64,000 nt of DNA from Eremophila alpestris peregrina (Eukaryota > Chordata > Aves > Passeriformes > Alaudidae): NCBI GenBank assembly GCA_009792885.1, contig WMCF01000067.1:671108-735107 (forward strand), given 5' to 3'. This document shows positions 33,522 to 48,500 of this stretch, piece by piece. The translations under genes were made by a program, and so were the position numbers. The stretch's first letter is position 1. Every line of letters begins with the position of its first letter. A model generated the notes under the pieces. It was not told where the DNA came from and ran no database searches. It saw only the letters and a program-made list of their open reading frames with translations.

Positions 33522-36500
33522 CTGTGAAGAAAGAGTTAAAACCCCACTCTTAAACAAAAGAACAGTGAAGAAGAATTACTAACACAACAAATTCAGTCAT
33601 GGCCCTGATGACAGAGTAACTGTTTTCAGTTGGAGGTGCCAGCTCTAAAGAGCACATCACCCCATGTGTCAGGGACATATCACAGGATGCTGTGTCAGGA
33701 CCAAGACATACTCTTGGAAAGTCTGCGCTAGATCAGAGAAAGGACTGGAGATCAGGACCTTGAGTGGTGATCAGGGAGAGCCAGCAGAAACCATGGATGT
33801 GGGCTCCAAGTGAGCTGCTGCACTCTGCACGGTCCATCTTGGTCTGGGGCTCAGCAATGGCTCAGCCAATGCTGCAGTGGATGGTGTTTCATAGCCAGAC
33901 AGTAGACTGTGGGCTGAGGGGCTGCCCACTGCTGCTCACCTCCCTCACCACACGGAGACACAGCGCAGTCCCCATGTCCCTCCCTGCAGAGGGCACGGGG
34001 AGCACTCACCCCTAGGCTGTGTCCGAAGCCGGTGCTCGGGGCGGGACTGGCAGCGCTGATGTAACTGCTGACCCCTGAGTCCTGGTTGGCGGCTCCATAA
34101 AGCTCTGCCATCGGCCCGGGGCTGGTGGTGCCCAGAAACCCTCCGGTGCGACTGGGGGTGGAACCTACAGCAGGCAGCACGACTACGGAGTGAAGATCCC
34201 AAAAAGGCAAGGCCGTCCCTCCCCCCTCCCGCAGCCCCTTGGCAAAGCTCCGTGCCAGGACCCCGCGCTGGGGAGGGAAGTGGAGTTACCTGTCCCTCGC
34301 ACCACGGCCGCTGCAGCCGCTGCTGCTGCCATCGGTCCATACGCAGTGAGGGGGATTGCTGGAAAAGAAGGAGCAGGCACCTCAGGAGCACTGTGGCTAC
34401 ATGGGAAACTCCTCGAAGTGAGCCTTCATTTCCTACTGCAAAATACTGGGCTCACACAAACATATTGGCTTAGTGCACCACAAGGGACATTAAAGAATGA
34501 CAACAGGGAAGCGCATAGCCCTGAATTTATCAGTGTTCTTTTGCACAGCCAATGTCCAGGGGAATGCACGAGCCATGCTCTGTCAAGCCCACACCTCAGA
34601 GCAGCCAAAGGCATGGAAGAGCTGAACGAGCAGTAGGCAATTTCAGATGTATCCTGTCACTACTAAGCTGGCAAGATACAGTTAATCTGAAGCTACAGAT
34701 CCAGATTTTGGCAGTAAATGTGGAGAATCGCAACAGCTCAGGGACAGCAGCTGAAGCTTAACATCCTGAGGCTCAGCCCCTCTTCTGTCTCTTGGTAATA
34801 TTCTTGAGTAACAATTTAATAGCCTCTTTCTCCCTATTTCTTTGCTCAAGACATACCATTCTCCCCACACTGAGTTTTGCTCCTGAATTGCTCAAAACCT
34901 CATTGTTCATTGTAGAAAAACAGGAAACATATACCTAGGGAGCAGGAACTAAAATGGCTTAATTAAAACAGTAAGTCTTAATTTATACGTAGCAGTTCCA
35001 ATTCCCAACTCTACTGCCACAGGCATTCAGCCCTCGGGGCAGGAGGCATCTAGCCAGTATGTTTCTCTTTGCCCTTAAAATGACTGGGTCAGCATTTCAT
35101 GCTTGAATGTGAAATTCACTGTGATTCTGTTTAGAGCACCATAAAAAGAGGTCAGAACAAATCAATTGCGTTAAGGCTAAACCCAGACTAGCTTAGGAGG
35201 GAATATTTAGTAGCAGGCACCAGCCTGTTTCAAGCAAACGTCATACGAGGCTTTTATCTGGGTTAGCCGCTCATTACAGGCCCTGGGCCAATGCAGGCAC
35301 GTTGCAGCTTCCCATCACCCCCAAAGATGCTGTTCTAGGAAAGAAAGGCTGCTGGCAGCCACCCTCCTGCCCCATCCCTGCTGCATGTCCCTTAACACCT
35401 GAGTGAATGTAGTTTCACTGAGAAAGGAGGCAAGGTCATCTCAAAAGCTCCAGCTCTTTTTCCAAGAAAAATCCTTCTTGCGTTTGCAGTGTGATCTGCT
35501 GAGACAGCTGGTTTGTGCTGTGGTGACAAAGCACCTGTGAGTGCATCCCTGCCTGTGCCATGCCCTGCTCCTGGCTCCCCTCAGCAGCCTTGAGGCACAG
35601 CCTGTGCATGCTGCAGCCACTTGAAGGCACAAGGGCCCTCGAGCGCAGGGCCCCGCTCTGGGCAGGGCCAGCTCCAGCCCAGCCAGCGCTGCCTAACAGG
35701 AGGTAAGCACATCGGGTAGGGAAGGATGCCACCATCCCCAGCTGCTACTTCAGTGAGACACTCAGCACTGCAAGCTAACGTGGCACCCAGCCAGGACAGC
35801 AGCATTAATAACTTCTTGTTGTGCAGAGCCCTGGTGCACAGCCCTGGTGCACCCTGGCCACCAGTGACAGCCAGGCCACCTCTGCTAGGGAAAGGCACAG
35901 GACAGCCAGGGGTGCACATGAAGGGAAAAACACTTCTACCAAGTCACCAATGTTCCTCTACAAATGAGATGGGTTTTGCAGAAAAACACACGTGTAAATA
36001 AACTACAGGCCCCACATCTGCTTTGCTTACCAACCAGAAGGCTCAAAGCTGCTTATGCAGCTGCATACATGGTGTCAGGGAAGGGTTTTGTTATGAGGGA
36101 AACCGGATTTAGTTTTCCCCCTGCCTCCCTCAGGGAAATTTGTTCATTGGTGGCTGCCAACCTCAGCATCCTCATGAACAGAGAGTCCCTGAGGATTAAC
36201 ACAGAAACTCCCTTTCAAGCCTGTTTGTACTGCTAATTCCAGATGAGCTTCCCAGGAAGGTTTTCCATACCCTTTTGCAAAGAGATTCAAACCCTGAAAC
36301 AGGTGGGGGCAAGGAAGCACTGGGAAGGAGGAACACCATGGAAATGAAATGGCACAAAGAGGGAGCAGGGTACTACACAAAGCTGCTTTTCTATGACAAA
36401 AACCATTGACAGGACAGAGCTGGGGAAAACATGGCCATGGAAGGGAGAGCAGACAGAAGGAACATCACGTAGGGAGAACACACTGCACACACCCCAAGGG

Positions 36501-39500
36501 CTGAGGATCCAGAGGGCATTTGCACTTTGAGGACACTGAGAACAATCTTCTGCTCCCATTTTGTTCCACAGCTCCCTACAAGCACTGCAGGACTTTGCAA
36601 GGTCCCACCACACTCACTCCTACCTGGGAAGCCAGTGTGGGAGTAGCTGGGGAGCTGCACCACCCAGAGCAGGGAAAGCATTCCCTGCAGCCCTTCCTGC
36701 CCAGGAAAATGGGATTAGAGTAACCAGGAGTGCATCCAGGCCCTCTCCCTCCTCCCAGCACTCCAAATTTCATCCTTGCAACAGCTCAGGTTAAAGCCAT
36801 TTGTAGACCTGTGGAAGTCACCCTGCTCTCTGCAGTTTCCAGATCTGTTTTACATACAGCCTGGGGCAAGGAGCTAAAAACGAGGCAAGCAGCAGGAAAG
36901 GACCTGCATGGCCCTCTTCAGAGGCAATACACATGGCTCTGATTGCCTCTATATCTTTCCATCCTCAGCTTTGGACGGAGCTTATCCAGATGAAAGAGGA
37001 AATAAGGCACATTTCCATAACTGCACCAGGCTGTGGAGCAGCAACACCACTGAAACAGCACAAGGCCCCCTTCTCCCCTTCCAGCTTGTGAGTTTAGGAA
37101 ATGAGTGGGACTGACCTGTGAGCTCAGGGAGGACGGGGGCACTCGGGAGAGGGGTCCGCTCTACACGGAACTCTAAAAACGAAATGCAAGACAGCTTAGG
37201 AACTCATCAAGCGCCCGAGGGAGACCCCCAGAGACACAGCAGCCAAGGTCTGCTGGGGGAGCAGTCTGCAGCCAGACTGCCACCAGGCCAGTGTCTTCTT
37301 TAAACTGATTAATAACTGGTGCTGAAAGGTGCTGGACTCCTGCCCTGAAGGCTGCAAGGATCCATTTATCCTTGGAATGAATGTGGCCAGGGCAGGGCGA
37401 GTTCAAGTGTCCCTGTGTAGCCTCAGGTCTGCCCTGGAGCACTGCTCTGTGACATCTGACCTCTCAGCAGCAAGGCCAGTGGTGCTCAGCATGTGCCACA
37501 CTCAGCCTGGCACAGGTTTACAATGAGGGACTTGAAGCCACTACAGCTAGATTAATGGAGAGCCTCCAGACAGCCAGGAGGCCACAGCAACTTTCAGCCA
37601 GTCAGCCTGGGCTCACCTCAGACGAAGAGGAAACTTCCCATTCCCAGCCCTTAATATGAAAACATCATATATCAACCATCACACTGAGGGATGGAGTAAG
37701 GAAGGGATGCTCAAAGTTGCCACAACTCTAGAAAATAGCAATAGCAGTAGCACAGTATGTCCCTGAAGTGTGCTCTGCCTCATTCCCTGGCCTGGCAGAG
37801 AGCAGGGGGGGAGGCCCCACAGCTCTGAGCAGCTGCGGCACAGCAGGTTCCAGACATTGATTGCTGAATCCATGTTCTGAGCACATGGCAGTGTTGAAAG
37901 CTTGAAACCACTCAGTTTTCAGGGATCTGCAGCCCCATGGCCCAGCAGATGCTTTGTGAAGGCTGTGAGTGGTGCAGACACTGCTCAGAACACAACTGCA
38001 GTGCTGCAGGCACCTGCCTTTTGCGTGCCCAGGAGTTCCCTGGCACATGGGGTTTAACATTCTGTGCTACTTTTAGAGTGGTGGCAACTCTGGTAGAGAG
38101 ACAGACACACACAAAGGCAGTGAGACAGGCAGAGCTGCAGGGCCCTTCTTTGTCACAGCAGCAGCCCTGCAGAGGAGGCCAGCAGAAAGGACGTCAGAGC
38201 AGCCTTGGGCTTTTCCTGCCACTGCAGTGTGAGGATAATCCTAATGAAGGACAAGCTGTTCCCACCTATTCCAGGGCTTCTCCAATCCCCCTTCCACATC
38301 CATCTCCAATTTAAAGAAAGACCAAACAGGGGAAAGGGTGAAACAGGCAGAGTGTGGGTTACAGATCATGCCAGGGGCTCCCATCACCTGAAGGCAGATG
38401 AAAAAACAGAGCAAGGAAGCTCCACTCACCAGGGAACTGGTAAGTGTAACCAGGTGCAATGCCAGTGTAACTTCGACTCGCATAGGTGGCAGCTTGGAAG
38501 CCTGGATAACCTGGGGAAGAGAAAAGGACTCCATTACTGCAAGCTGGCAAGGTCTGAGGAGCAGCATGAGCATCCTTTGGCATCTGACAGCAGAAAGAGG
38601 GGTGACAACAGAAGCCCCTGGAGAGTGCTGGGCAGAGCACACAACATCTGCAAGCCTGCAGAGCAGTTTTAGCAGGCCTATTTAATTTTTCCTTGCTCTA
38701 AAGACGTAAGGACATGGAGATTTCCTTCTCAGACTCACAGCTCTGCAGACTAAGGCCTTCTGATGCATCAGCTGGATTTATAAACAGGAGATCAGGGACG
38801 AGGGGGCATTTGAACGCTGAAGCTCTAAGTCACTTTTGCACTAAAAGGGCAGTGAATGCAGTTACAAAGAACATTTCTTCCTGGCACAGGTGGGAGCACA
38901 ACTCCTGACGTTCCCTGGGAAGCTGACCACCTATAGGAACAAGCCTGTGAGAATGAAGGGCATTGACTCACAGATTAATATTTTATTTGAGATTTCCCAA
39001 GACAAGAGTCCATGGATTTCCCAGTGACTCAGTTTGAATCTTGCTGCTTTAAAATTCAGATGGCTTAGGAAACGCAAAACCCAAAACCACAGGCTGGAGA
39101 TTTATTTTCCTTCAATAAGTCAAGTGAAAACATAGGTGGAAAAATGCCCTTTTGGGGGTTTTGTTCAGTGACTAACTGCTATCAGTAGGCTTAGCACTGA
39201 GAGCCAGGCTGAGTACACCCTGCCCAGCAACACCAGCAATGATCCTGAGCAAACAGTGCTCTTGGGTCAGCTCAGTCCTGGCTCCAATGGAAGTGAGAAG
39301 AGGGAGAAGCCAGGACCAGCACCCACACTGGAAGGATCACGCTGACTCTCAGATCTAGGCATGGGGTTTTGTGAACCTGGAAGATAAGGCTACAAATAAC
39401 CTTTTTTTTTTTTAAGTTTTTATCCGAATGCTTTTGCCTTGAGAGCATTGGTAGACATGAAACCCAGCCTACTTGTCACCAACTTCTCCTTACAAGACAG

Positions 39501-42500
39501 TCCCATGATAAATGTGCACCAGGTATAGCTTTCCCTGCAATACCAAATATTTGCTGTACCTGAGAGAGAAGGAACAGAGTGAGACAACACTCAACTAGAA
39601 CTTTAAGGTCATTTTAACAATCTTTAAATGGCAGTGGGGACATTTACACAGACCACTGTTGCAAGTGGAATCTTAGGGGCTCTTTAATCAACTAATTCAT
39701 CAGAAAGCCTGTAGAAGTGTGGGAGGAAGATGTCTGGGTACAGATTACTTCCCACTCAGCTCTGCAGTTACATCTTATTCCACGTGAAAGAACTGCTGTC
39801 CATGTGCTACGGCACTGTAGGACCGTGGAGGAGCTGCCGAGGGGCAGAACCGCCCCGCAGGGGCTGTGTCCAGCCGGCCGGGCTGTCGCAGGGCACGTTT
39901 GCAGTTTTTGCAGGTGCCACCAGAGGGCAAGGCGCGATCGCGAACGGGCCCCGGCGGCCCCGCACGGGGAGCGCTGCCCTTGGCGGCCCCGCACGGGGAG
40001 CGCTGCCCTTGGCCGCCCCGCCGCTCCCGGAATAAACCTCTAAGCTGCTGCCTGGCACGGCCGGGAGCGGGGGGAGCGCGGCAGAGCTGACCGGGGGCTT
40101 ACCCAGCATGCCGATCCCCAGCATGAAGGCATCCATCCCGTAAGGCATTACTCGGGACCGCCCTCGCGCAGAGCCCGTTGGGGACATCACCTCCTTCGGC
40201 TGAGCTTTTTTACACTCCACCTGCCACAAGAAAGTAAGGATCAGGCTTGCCTGTCACAGGCTGGCTCACAGGCTGTCACAGAGCACAGGCAGGCCAGGCA
40301 GGCAGGACTGTCTGTGTGACAGCAAGTCCCAGCTCCAGCCACCTCCAGCCCGCTCCGCTGCCCTTCCCTGGCATCGCTGTCCCCAACCCACATGGTGCCA
40401 GCCTTCTCTCTTGCCCTGCAGCCACCACAGGCAATGGGGAGCTCAAAGATTGCTTTTCTCCTCCTGCTGTTGCCCTTAATGTTCTACCTGACCCCGCACT
40501 AGAGCTGCAAAGCCTAGTTTTCCTGGTTTCTGAATAAACGTAAAACCTACCCCCTCCCAGGTCACTACAAGGTTCTGGGTAACTTCAAAACCTCCCAGTA
40601 CAGAACAAATCCTTGTTTAGTTAGCTCTTCTCCTTAGAACTCAATATTATGCTTGTTCACCTCCATAGTAAGTTTCTTCCCCAGACTGACTGCTGTGACT
40701 TTTGGGAAAAAACTCAGTCTGATTCCCCACTGCAGGGAAGCTGCATCAGGACCCAAGTGCCTCGCACCCTGCCTCTGTGCCACTGCCCTGCTCCCTCCCA
40801 CATGTCTCTCCCTGCTCCCCCAGGTTCTGCCCCAGACACTCACCATTTTGTTGTTGATCTCATGGAAGTGGATTTCACACACTTTTTCCACAATGTCTTC
40901 ACTTTCAAATGTGACAAACCCAAATCCTGAAGAAAAAGCAAAACTCCCTGATCAGGTCAGACCTCTCACAGTTTGAACCCTCTACTCACAGCCTTTTATT
41001 GGCAGGAGAAAAGGACAGTACAATCAGCCCTTTCGAAAACAGCTGCCACTCATCTTCCCTCTCCAGCAAATTCTACTTTTATGCACAGGAACAGGACTGT
41101 CCTCTTATAGATTTTCCTCTCCCACTCAGCCCATACTTCCCACCCACTCTGAACCCAACTGGTCTCAAACCCAGGTTTGTTTGGATTTTTTTTAAACTTT
41201 GCAATTTGCAAGGCAAACCACATGGCTGGTAGCACTGGGGAGGATCTGGGCAGATGCTCACACAAAGAATCAGTGGGGAAACCAACATCTGCTTGCCAGG
41301 ACATCACCACCCTCACTAAACGCACCCCACCAGCAGGAACACCCTGCAGTTCCCTCGCAGGCACTTGCCTCGTGTGAGCAGGCACAGACCAGCAGTGCAG
41401 CTGCACACAGCGAGGCAGATACAGGCACAGTGATTTGCAAAGTTTCACCAAAGTAAGGTTTGTATCTGGGGTAAGGCAGGACAGCGTGTTCCTGGCCCCT
41501 GGCCCACGCTCACACCTCCTTTCTCTCACCAACCCCTTTGCTGACAGTTTTGGCAAAGCCCAGCTCGGGTGGGCAGACTGAACTCCTCTAAGCTGGCTGC
41601 AACCGTTTCCGGAGAGCTGAGGCAGGTGGGAGGATGTCTTAAAGCTTGCTGTGCAAGCAAGCTGGGATTAAACTTTCCGCTTTCCAGAGCAGGCCAATTG
41701 CATCGCGCTGTAAAATAACATTTAAAAGCAGATCCACTGCCCAGAACCCCACCTTTTCTCCACACAGCTAGAAACATCTCACTATAAACTCCTCCATCTG
41801 TCTGTGCCCAGGTAGATTCACACTACTCACCTCAACACCCACAAGCAGAGGAGCTCAGGAATTCAGCAGAAAAACCCTGCTGTCAAAAGCAGTCCTGAGC
41901 CCCATCTGACCCCCACCAGGCCTGCTATGCCCTGGGCTGAGCCCCTCACTGTTGACACAGTGGCTGGCAGCTCTCCCAGCTGCCTCCCAAAATGGCCAAA
42001 AGCTCTAATTGGACCAGTGACTGGAAGGCACCCGTGGAGGAACAGGGGTTAACGCTTCTTCCCTGTCAAGATGAAGCTGGAACAACATCCTAGGACTGCC
42101 GAGGCCTGGCAGTCAGAGTAGATTTAATAGCTTTAGAAAAAAGTAAAAATCTGAAGGGCACAGAGTGTAGCAAGAGCAGAAGGGAGAGTTCCCTCGCTGT
42201 TCTGGGGGCAGGAGTGCTTGGAAGTGCTTCAAACAACACACAGGAGAGCAGCCAGCACAGGGCTGTTACTGACCCTGACTGGGAAAAGGCTGAAGCTAAG
42301 TTTGCAGGTCAAGTTGTTGCCATTAAATCTCTGAGTTGGATGCAAGTGTCAAGCCCTGCCACACCACCAGGTAGTTGGTGTGAGGACTCACCAGGAAGGC
42401 AGGGACGCCCATGGATGGGCTGGGTCAGTATAGCACAAATAGCACAGCCTTGCTCCCATCCTGTAACCAGACTCCAGCAGCAGGACTCGGGTAAGAAAAG

Positions 42501-45500
42501 GTGACCTGGGAGCACAAGTGGGCTCCAGGCCGAGGAAGGGGCGAGAAGCAGGCTCTCTTCAGGCTCTCGTGTCAGCTTTCCCAGAGCTCAGGTTACTCGG
42601 GACAAGGTAAGACACACACTGCGGGCTGGAGCCACGGAGGTGAGCAGGCAGAGGAGGGGGTTGTCTCCTCTCACATATCTGCAACTCGACGAGTTTACAG
42701 CACAGGAAACACACTGGACAAAAGCTCTCTGTGCTGCCAGGGCCACTGGTAAAGGATGCAGATGCAAAAGAATGGGGCGACTGGAGGCAAGATAAAGAGC
42801 AGCTGTGACCCGCATCCCCTGCTGCTGGGATACTGACCCCTCCCTAGGCAAGGCAGGAGGTAAACCCTCTGCAGTAACCTCTCCTAGGGCCAGAAGACAG
42901 CTCTCACCTCGGTGTCTGTTGGTTGTCTTGTCAAACATCAGCATCGCATCATCCACCTGCAAAGAGAATGGCTGCAGTCAGATTATTACTGCTGCAACAA
43001 GCATCCTCCAACACAATTGTTCAGAGCTTCCCTGGCTTCCCCAAACCTGAGGGGCTCAAGATGAGACATCTTGTCCCCAAGAAGGAAACAGGGTGTGCAC
43101 ACATAAGCTATCACACCAGGCACTTCCCCAAGCCACAGGCAGCATGGTCCTGGTCCCCCCACCAGCCTGGGGCAGGTGCTGCTGAGCTGAGCCCCCTCGG
43201 CCCAGCCCCTGGCAGCAAGCGACCCTGATTGTTTGCCTGCAGCTCCAGCCGGGGGCCAAGGAGCAGGGAGGGCATTGTTCCCAAATCCCGGCCTCAAAGG
43301 AGAGGAGAATCAAAGGGGGGCAGAGAAGCAAAGCTGGAGAGGGGAGAGGAATAAGGGGCCTCCCAGCGGCAGGGGAAGCGGAGGCCTCAGACAACAGAGC
43401 CTGCCTGGGAAAGCTGGGAAGCGTCCCCCACCCCCATCCCAGAGGAGCCTTTCCTCTAAGTGAGGTTTCCCACTGCTGGAGGCTGTAATTAGAGCAAATT
43501 TACTGCAAGGCCTGAGCAGGGCTGCCTTCCCGGGGGGAGGGGCGGCCGGATCCCATCCCCCAGCCGGCCTGGGGCTGCTCTCCTCCCCGGCACATCACTG
43601 CCTGGTGCCACTTTTCCCCCCATCTTCCCGCGGGTGTTGCCTTGCGGAGCCGCATCCACTCCGCAGGTCAGACCGAGCAGGGTTAAAAAATATACTTCAA
43701 TCCCCTCCGTGTAAGCCCCAGTGTAAACCTGTCCCACTGACCCATCCCTCCTCTAATACTACTGCCTTAATCCGATTATGAAACTGGACGTGCAAGTGCT
43801 CAGGGGAGGTGGCAGCAGTCTCCGGCCAGCAGCTGCCCTGGCCCTCCTCCTTCTCCATGGGAGATAGCTGCTCCCTCAGCAGCAAGCCCTGCACGCCCCC
43901 CAACTCTACAGGATTACTCCCTTGCCTCGCCCCGGGAAGAATCTACATTGCTGCCTCCTCCTGAACAGTCACTAGAGAGAGCAGAGCACTGCCCATGCCC
44001 TGGCACAGGCACCCACAGGCTTTGCCCATGGAGACCCCACAAGCCCAGTCAGGAAAGGGAGAGGCTCCTACTCTCAGGCCCCTAGGACAACATAGGACAC
44101 CCAGCTCCACCTCAGGGCCAGGTGGATGGCAGGAGCCCTTGCTGACATTTCCAGTACCATCATAAGCAGACAGAGATCATATTTGATGCCCTTGGCCTTG
44201 TCTAACACATCCATTCCAGGTGACAACAGACAACCTGGCTCCTGCTCATCTCACACATCCTGGCTCAGCCTCCCTCAGCCAAGTAAACAAACACCTGAGA
44301 AACATGCCAAGCATCCAGCCTGGAGCCACAGGGCACATAAGCCTCGACACAGACCCGAAGTAACTCCTCAGCAGCTTCCCAGGACACACAGGGAGATGGG
44401 CACCGAGGGCAGCTCCTCCCACACTGTCATTCCCCATTGCCACTTGGCCCACATCTGCACCATTTCCCTTCATGGTACAGCACAACTGTGATGTCCTGGA
44501 GGGAAACCTGACGTGGCTTAAAAATAGTTCAACAGGTTCTATCATCTGGTTTTGCTCATTTTAAAATCTAGATCCATTCCCCCATCCAGTTCACAAGAAG
44601 GCTGGAGAAAAAGCTGTTCTCCCCAGTAAGCACTGGGAGAAAGCTGCGTCAAAGGCACTCTGAGGCAGTGCCTCTCCCAGCTCAGGTAACTGGAGACTAT
44701 AAACCCATCACAATGAGAGATGGGCACAAGAAAAAAACAAACTAGTGTCAGTGAGCACAGGCCCACTGCTGACTCCCTCTGCCTGAGCAGCGCTCCTCTC
44801 TGCAGAGCCTGGGAAGCAGGAGTAACTGCACATGGCAGAGCCCAATGCACTTCCACACAAACTCCTGGCACAGCAATATCCTAGGCAATGGCTGAGCACT
44901 GCCACAGCGCTCAAGCACTCAGAGACAGAAGATGTGCAACCACTTCATCCCAAACCATGCTGTATGCTGTGAGGAGAGCTGCAGCCTTCCTCCTTCTGTG
45001 CTTTTTCCAAAGGGTCTGCTTTAAGGTGTCTACCCGGCACCTCAAAATGTACTTGCCTTGCAAAAAAAAAAATCATTGTAATACATGTACTCTATTTGAC
45101 AGCTGTTTCCTGCTAAAAACTAATTCTCATACAGTACATAAGTATATATATATAGGTGCATATGCACACAACTCCAGGGCTTCATCTCTGTGTATGGCTA
45201 TAATGTATTTTATTGCCATTAAAACTTACACATGACCATCTTTATGTCTCCTTTCAAGGCAGCCAGTGAGGTGAGTTGGGTGGTCTCAGCACACACCTGT
45301 GAGGTGAAGCAGGGCTGAGATCCCCGCTGACCCTTGCTACAGGGGATACGCCTGGTACCGTACATTACTCACACTGAGGCGCCACATCCAGCACCCCCAC
45401 AGCTGTGCCTGCACCGACTCCACAGCCACCACGGGCCGTAACCGGGCAGCTATTGTGGTGCGGAGCCGCCAGAGCCCCCCACCCCCGCGCTCCCCTCCCC

Positions 45501-48500
45501 GCCCGCCAGCGCCGCGTTGGGCCGTTCCCGGCTGGGCCGCGCCGGGCCCCAACAAAGGCGGCCGCCGGCGGGGCCGTCGCGATGGCAACGCGGCCGCCAT
45601 GGCAGCTGGGGCCCGGATTAGCGGCTCACAAAGCCGCCCCGCAGCGCTCCGTGCCCGCGGCCTGCCATGGGCTGCGGAGGGCACCCAACGGGGGCCTCCG
45701 GCACCCCGGCACAGGCCGATCGGCATTCCCCAGGGATTCACCACCCTGCTCCAACCCCGCCGCTCTGCGCAGGGACACCCTCCATCCTCCACACCGGGTT
45801 GCTGCAAGCCCCGTCCAAGCCGGCCTTGAACCTGCCCCCAGACAGGGGCAGCCACAGGTTCTCTGGGAGCCTGTGCCACGGCCTCGCCAGCCCCACCGGG
45901 AAGTACTTTTTCCTAAGATCCTACTCTCTTTCAGTTTGAAGCCATTCCCCCTTGTCCTGTCACTACATGCTCACGTAAATGATCACCTCCAGGAACCTGG
46001 TGCCTTGAGCTAGAGGAATAAGATAGGATGATTTGGTGCTCCCTACTTTCTAGGTGCTAAGTGTTCCTATACCTACCCTAAATAAGAAGGAAAAAAAGAG
46101 GAGTGATTTTTTTTGCAAGCTTTCTGTCTGGGCTAAAATGTATTTTTCAAAAGCATCTATCTTAATTTAAAATGGTAGCAAATCTAAGACACACTCAGGC
46201 TTGTGGCCTGAGGGTGACATACAAACCTTCATGCAAAAGCCATCCAGCAGCCTGGACTCCCCTGTCCTCAGAAGCAGAGCATGATCTCCCCCTGAAGCCA
46301 AGATCCAAACTGAGCTTACCGCTGGATTCTCAACAACTGACTAAAAATCACCCCTGGGACCCTGGCACCTTGAGCTTAAGGCATCTGCTATATTCTCTCT
46401 AGATCCTAAGTGTTTCCATGCCTTTTCTGGACAGGCAGGAGGAAAGAGGAGCAATTTTTCTTCTGCCAGGTACTAAAAAACTGTGAGGCCACTTGGAAGA
46501 AGAGTGAACAGAGTTCACTCAAAGAAAGCTCTTTCCTAAGAGGGTAAGTCCTCTAAAGAAATGCTTTAAAAGGGCATCCTCAACAGTTCCTTTCCACACA
46601 GTCCCAGTGCAGTTCCAGAAGTAGTACTAGATCCAAATTACTAGGAAAAAGTCTGAGGTGAGGATAACTGAAACTTCAGCACCTCTCACTTAAAGGCGCC
46701 ATAATCATAAATGATCCATCCAGCCTTGGCCAAAATACCTGGGGGTTTTCAGAGGTTTAATGCCACTCTAGTATCTTTCAATTTTCTTGTTTCATTCCTA
46801 GTTATCTGCTGTGGGGAAGCCATTGACATCCTCATGCAGTTTTAAAAAATAATAATTTCCAATACCAGTTTGATAGGAAATGTTGGGTGCACTTTCACAA
46901 AGGTAGATTTTGAAAGTTGTAAATATTCAAGCAAAGGGTTTGTGGAGATGGGCATCTTTCACCTGAACTGCAAATAAAAATGTCTAAGCTGGTTCTAGAA
47001 GGAATCACAGCAACATATTTGTAGTAAAGTCAGGCAGAAAAATAGTAACTGTTGAGACAGTTTCCATAGGGAAAATAGAATCCATATTATCTAGAAACCA
47101 GTCGGCCATCCTGTCAAGAGACAGCATTAACAACCCTGTGAGGTTCTCCCAGCTACACAAACAGGCCAGGCCAATTCCAGGGAGAAGGATGCATGGACAG
47201 AGATCCTGGCCCCAGGGAGCAGGTGTCCTGTGCCATTAAGACCCTTCTTACCCTGCTCTGCAGAGCCACTCTCAGAACTCTGGGAGCGAGGCTTGGCCAA
47301 GGGGACAGAGCCTGCTCCATGCCACAGGAGAGCAGAACAGCCTCTCCAGGTGTCCTTGCCTGCTCTCACACGGGCACCTGGCAAATATCAGATGAACCCC
47401 AGAAGACCTGAATGACCATTACTGCTAGAGTGGTTTTGGCTATGTGCCTACCAGATGCGGAGCACAGAGAACCCTTTGTTCCAGAGGCATTGTTACCACA
47501 GGCCAAACTGCCTACTGCCACAAGAGAGGTGATCAGATTCCCCTTCTCCTCCCCTCCCCATCTGTTCATGGCAACCATGTTATGTGTGAGAATTTACATA
47601 AATTGCCCTCTGATCTGTGGAAGAAAATCCAAAATCCAGTTTGGAAATCCACAGCAGGTTGACAAGCAGCTTTGATCCCTGAAATTTCCAGAGAGCAGCA
47701 GATTAAGGATTAATTAATTAACATTCTCCCAATCCAAACTGAGGAAAATCATGGCCTCTCTAAGCACAGAAACAAGCCTTCCTTTAAAGATATTTGCCAT
47801 CAGTATCTGAAGGCTCTTCCATTAGTCAGCAGGGAAACTCATTTCATGCACCCCAGTCAACCACCCCATTCTTCTGGCAGCAGTACATGAATATGCATTT
47901 GTGACAAACCCTCATCAGATCCAGAACCTCAGATACTGGGATTTACCCTCATCGCAGCACTAACAGCCATCACCCCAGTGAGACCTCAGGACCTCTCAGG
48001 TCCAGAATTTGGATGGAGTATTAGATGGCAGCCTAAAGGTCAGAATCCTCCTCAGACCTCAGATCTTTTTTCTTGTTTGCTTCCAGGGTATTTTTAGAGA
48101 GGGGATCTCTCTCCTGGGCAAGAGCTGCCTCGCAGAGAGGCCGAGCTTTCATGACCGACTCATCCACACACAATTACCTCAGGCCCAGTGAGAGATGCAG
48201 ACTGGTTTTAAGCACTTTCCAAGCACCCTTGGTGCTGCAACTGATTAGTGAGTCATGCAAAGACGTCATTGTGAATGTATTTCCTGCACTGCTGCTTCAC
48301 CAAATGCAAAAGCAAAACCACGAGTTCAAAAACCTGATTCGGATGCAGGTCCCCATTTCTTCCAGGACCTCTGCACTTGCAGTTTCTGTTAAGATCAGCT
48401 TCCCTCCTGATGACAAACAAAAGATCAGCTGCACCAAGTTAGAGCAGAGCTCTGCCTTCCCCAAAACCTCTCAAGATATCAACCAACAACTTTGGAAGAA

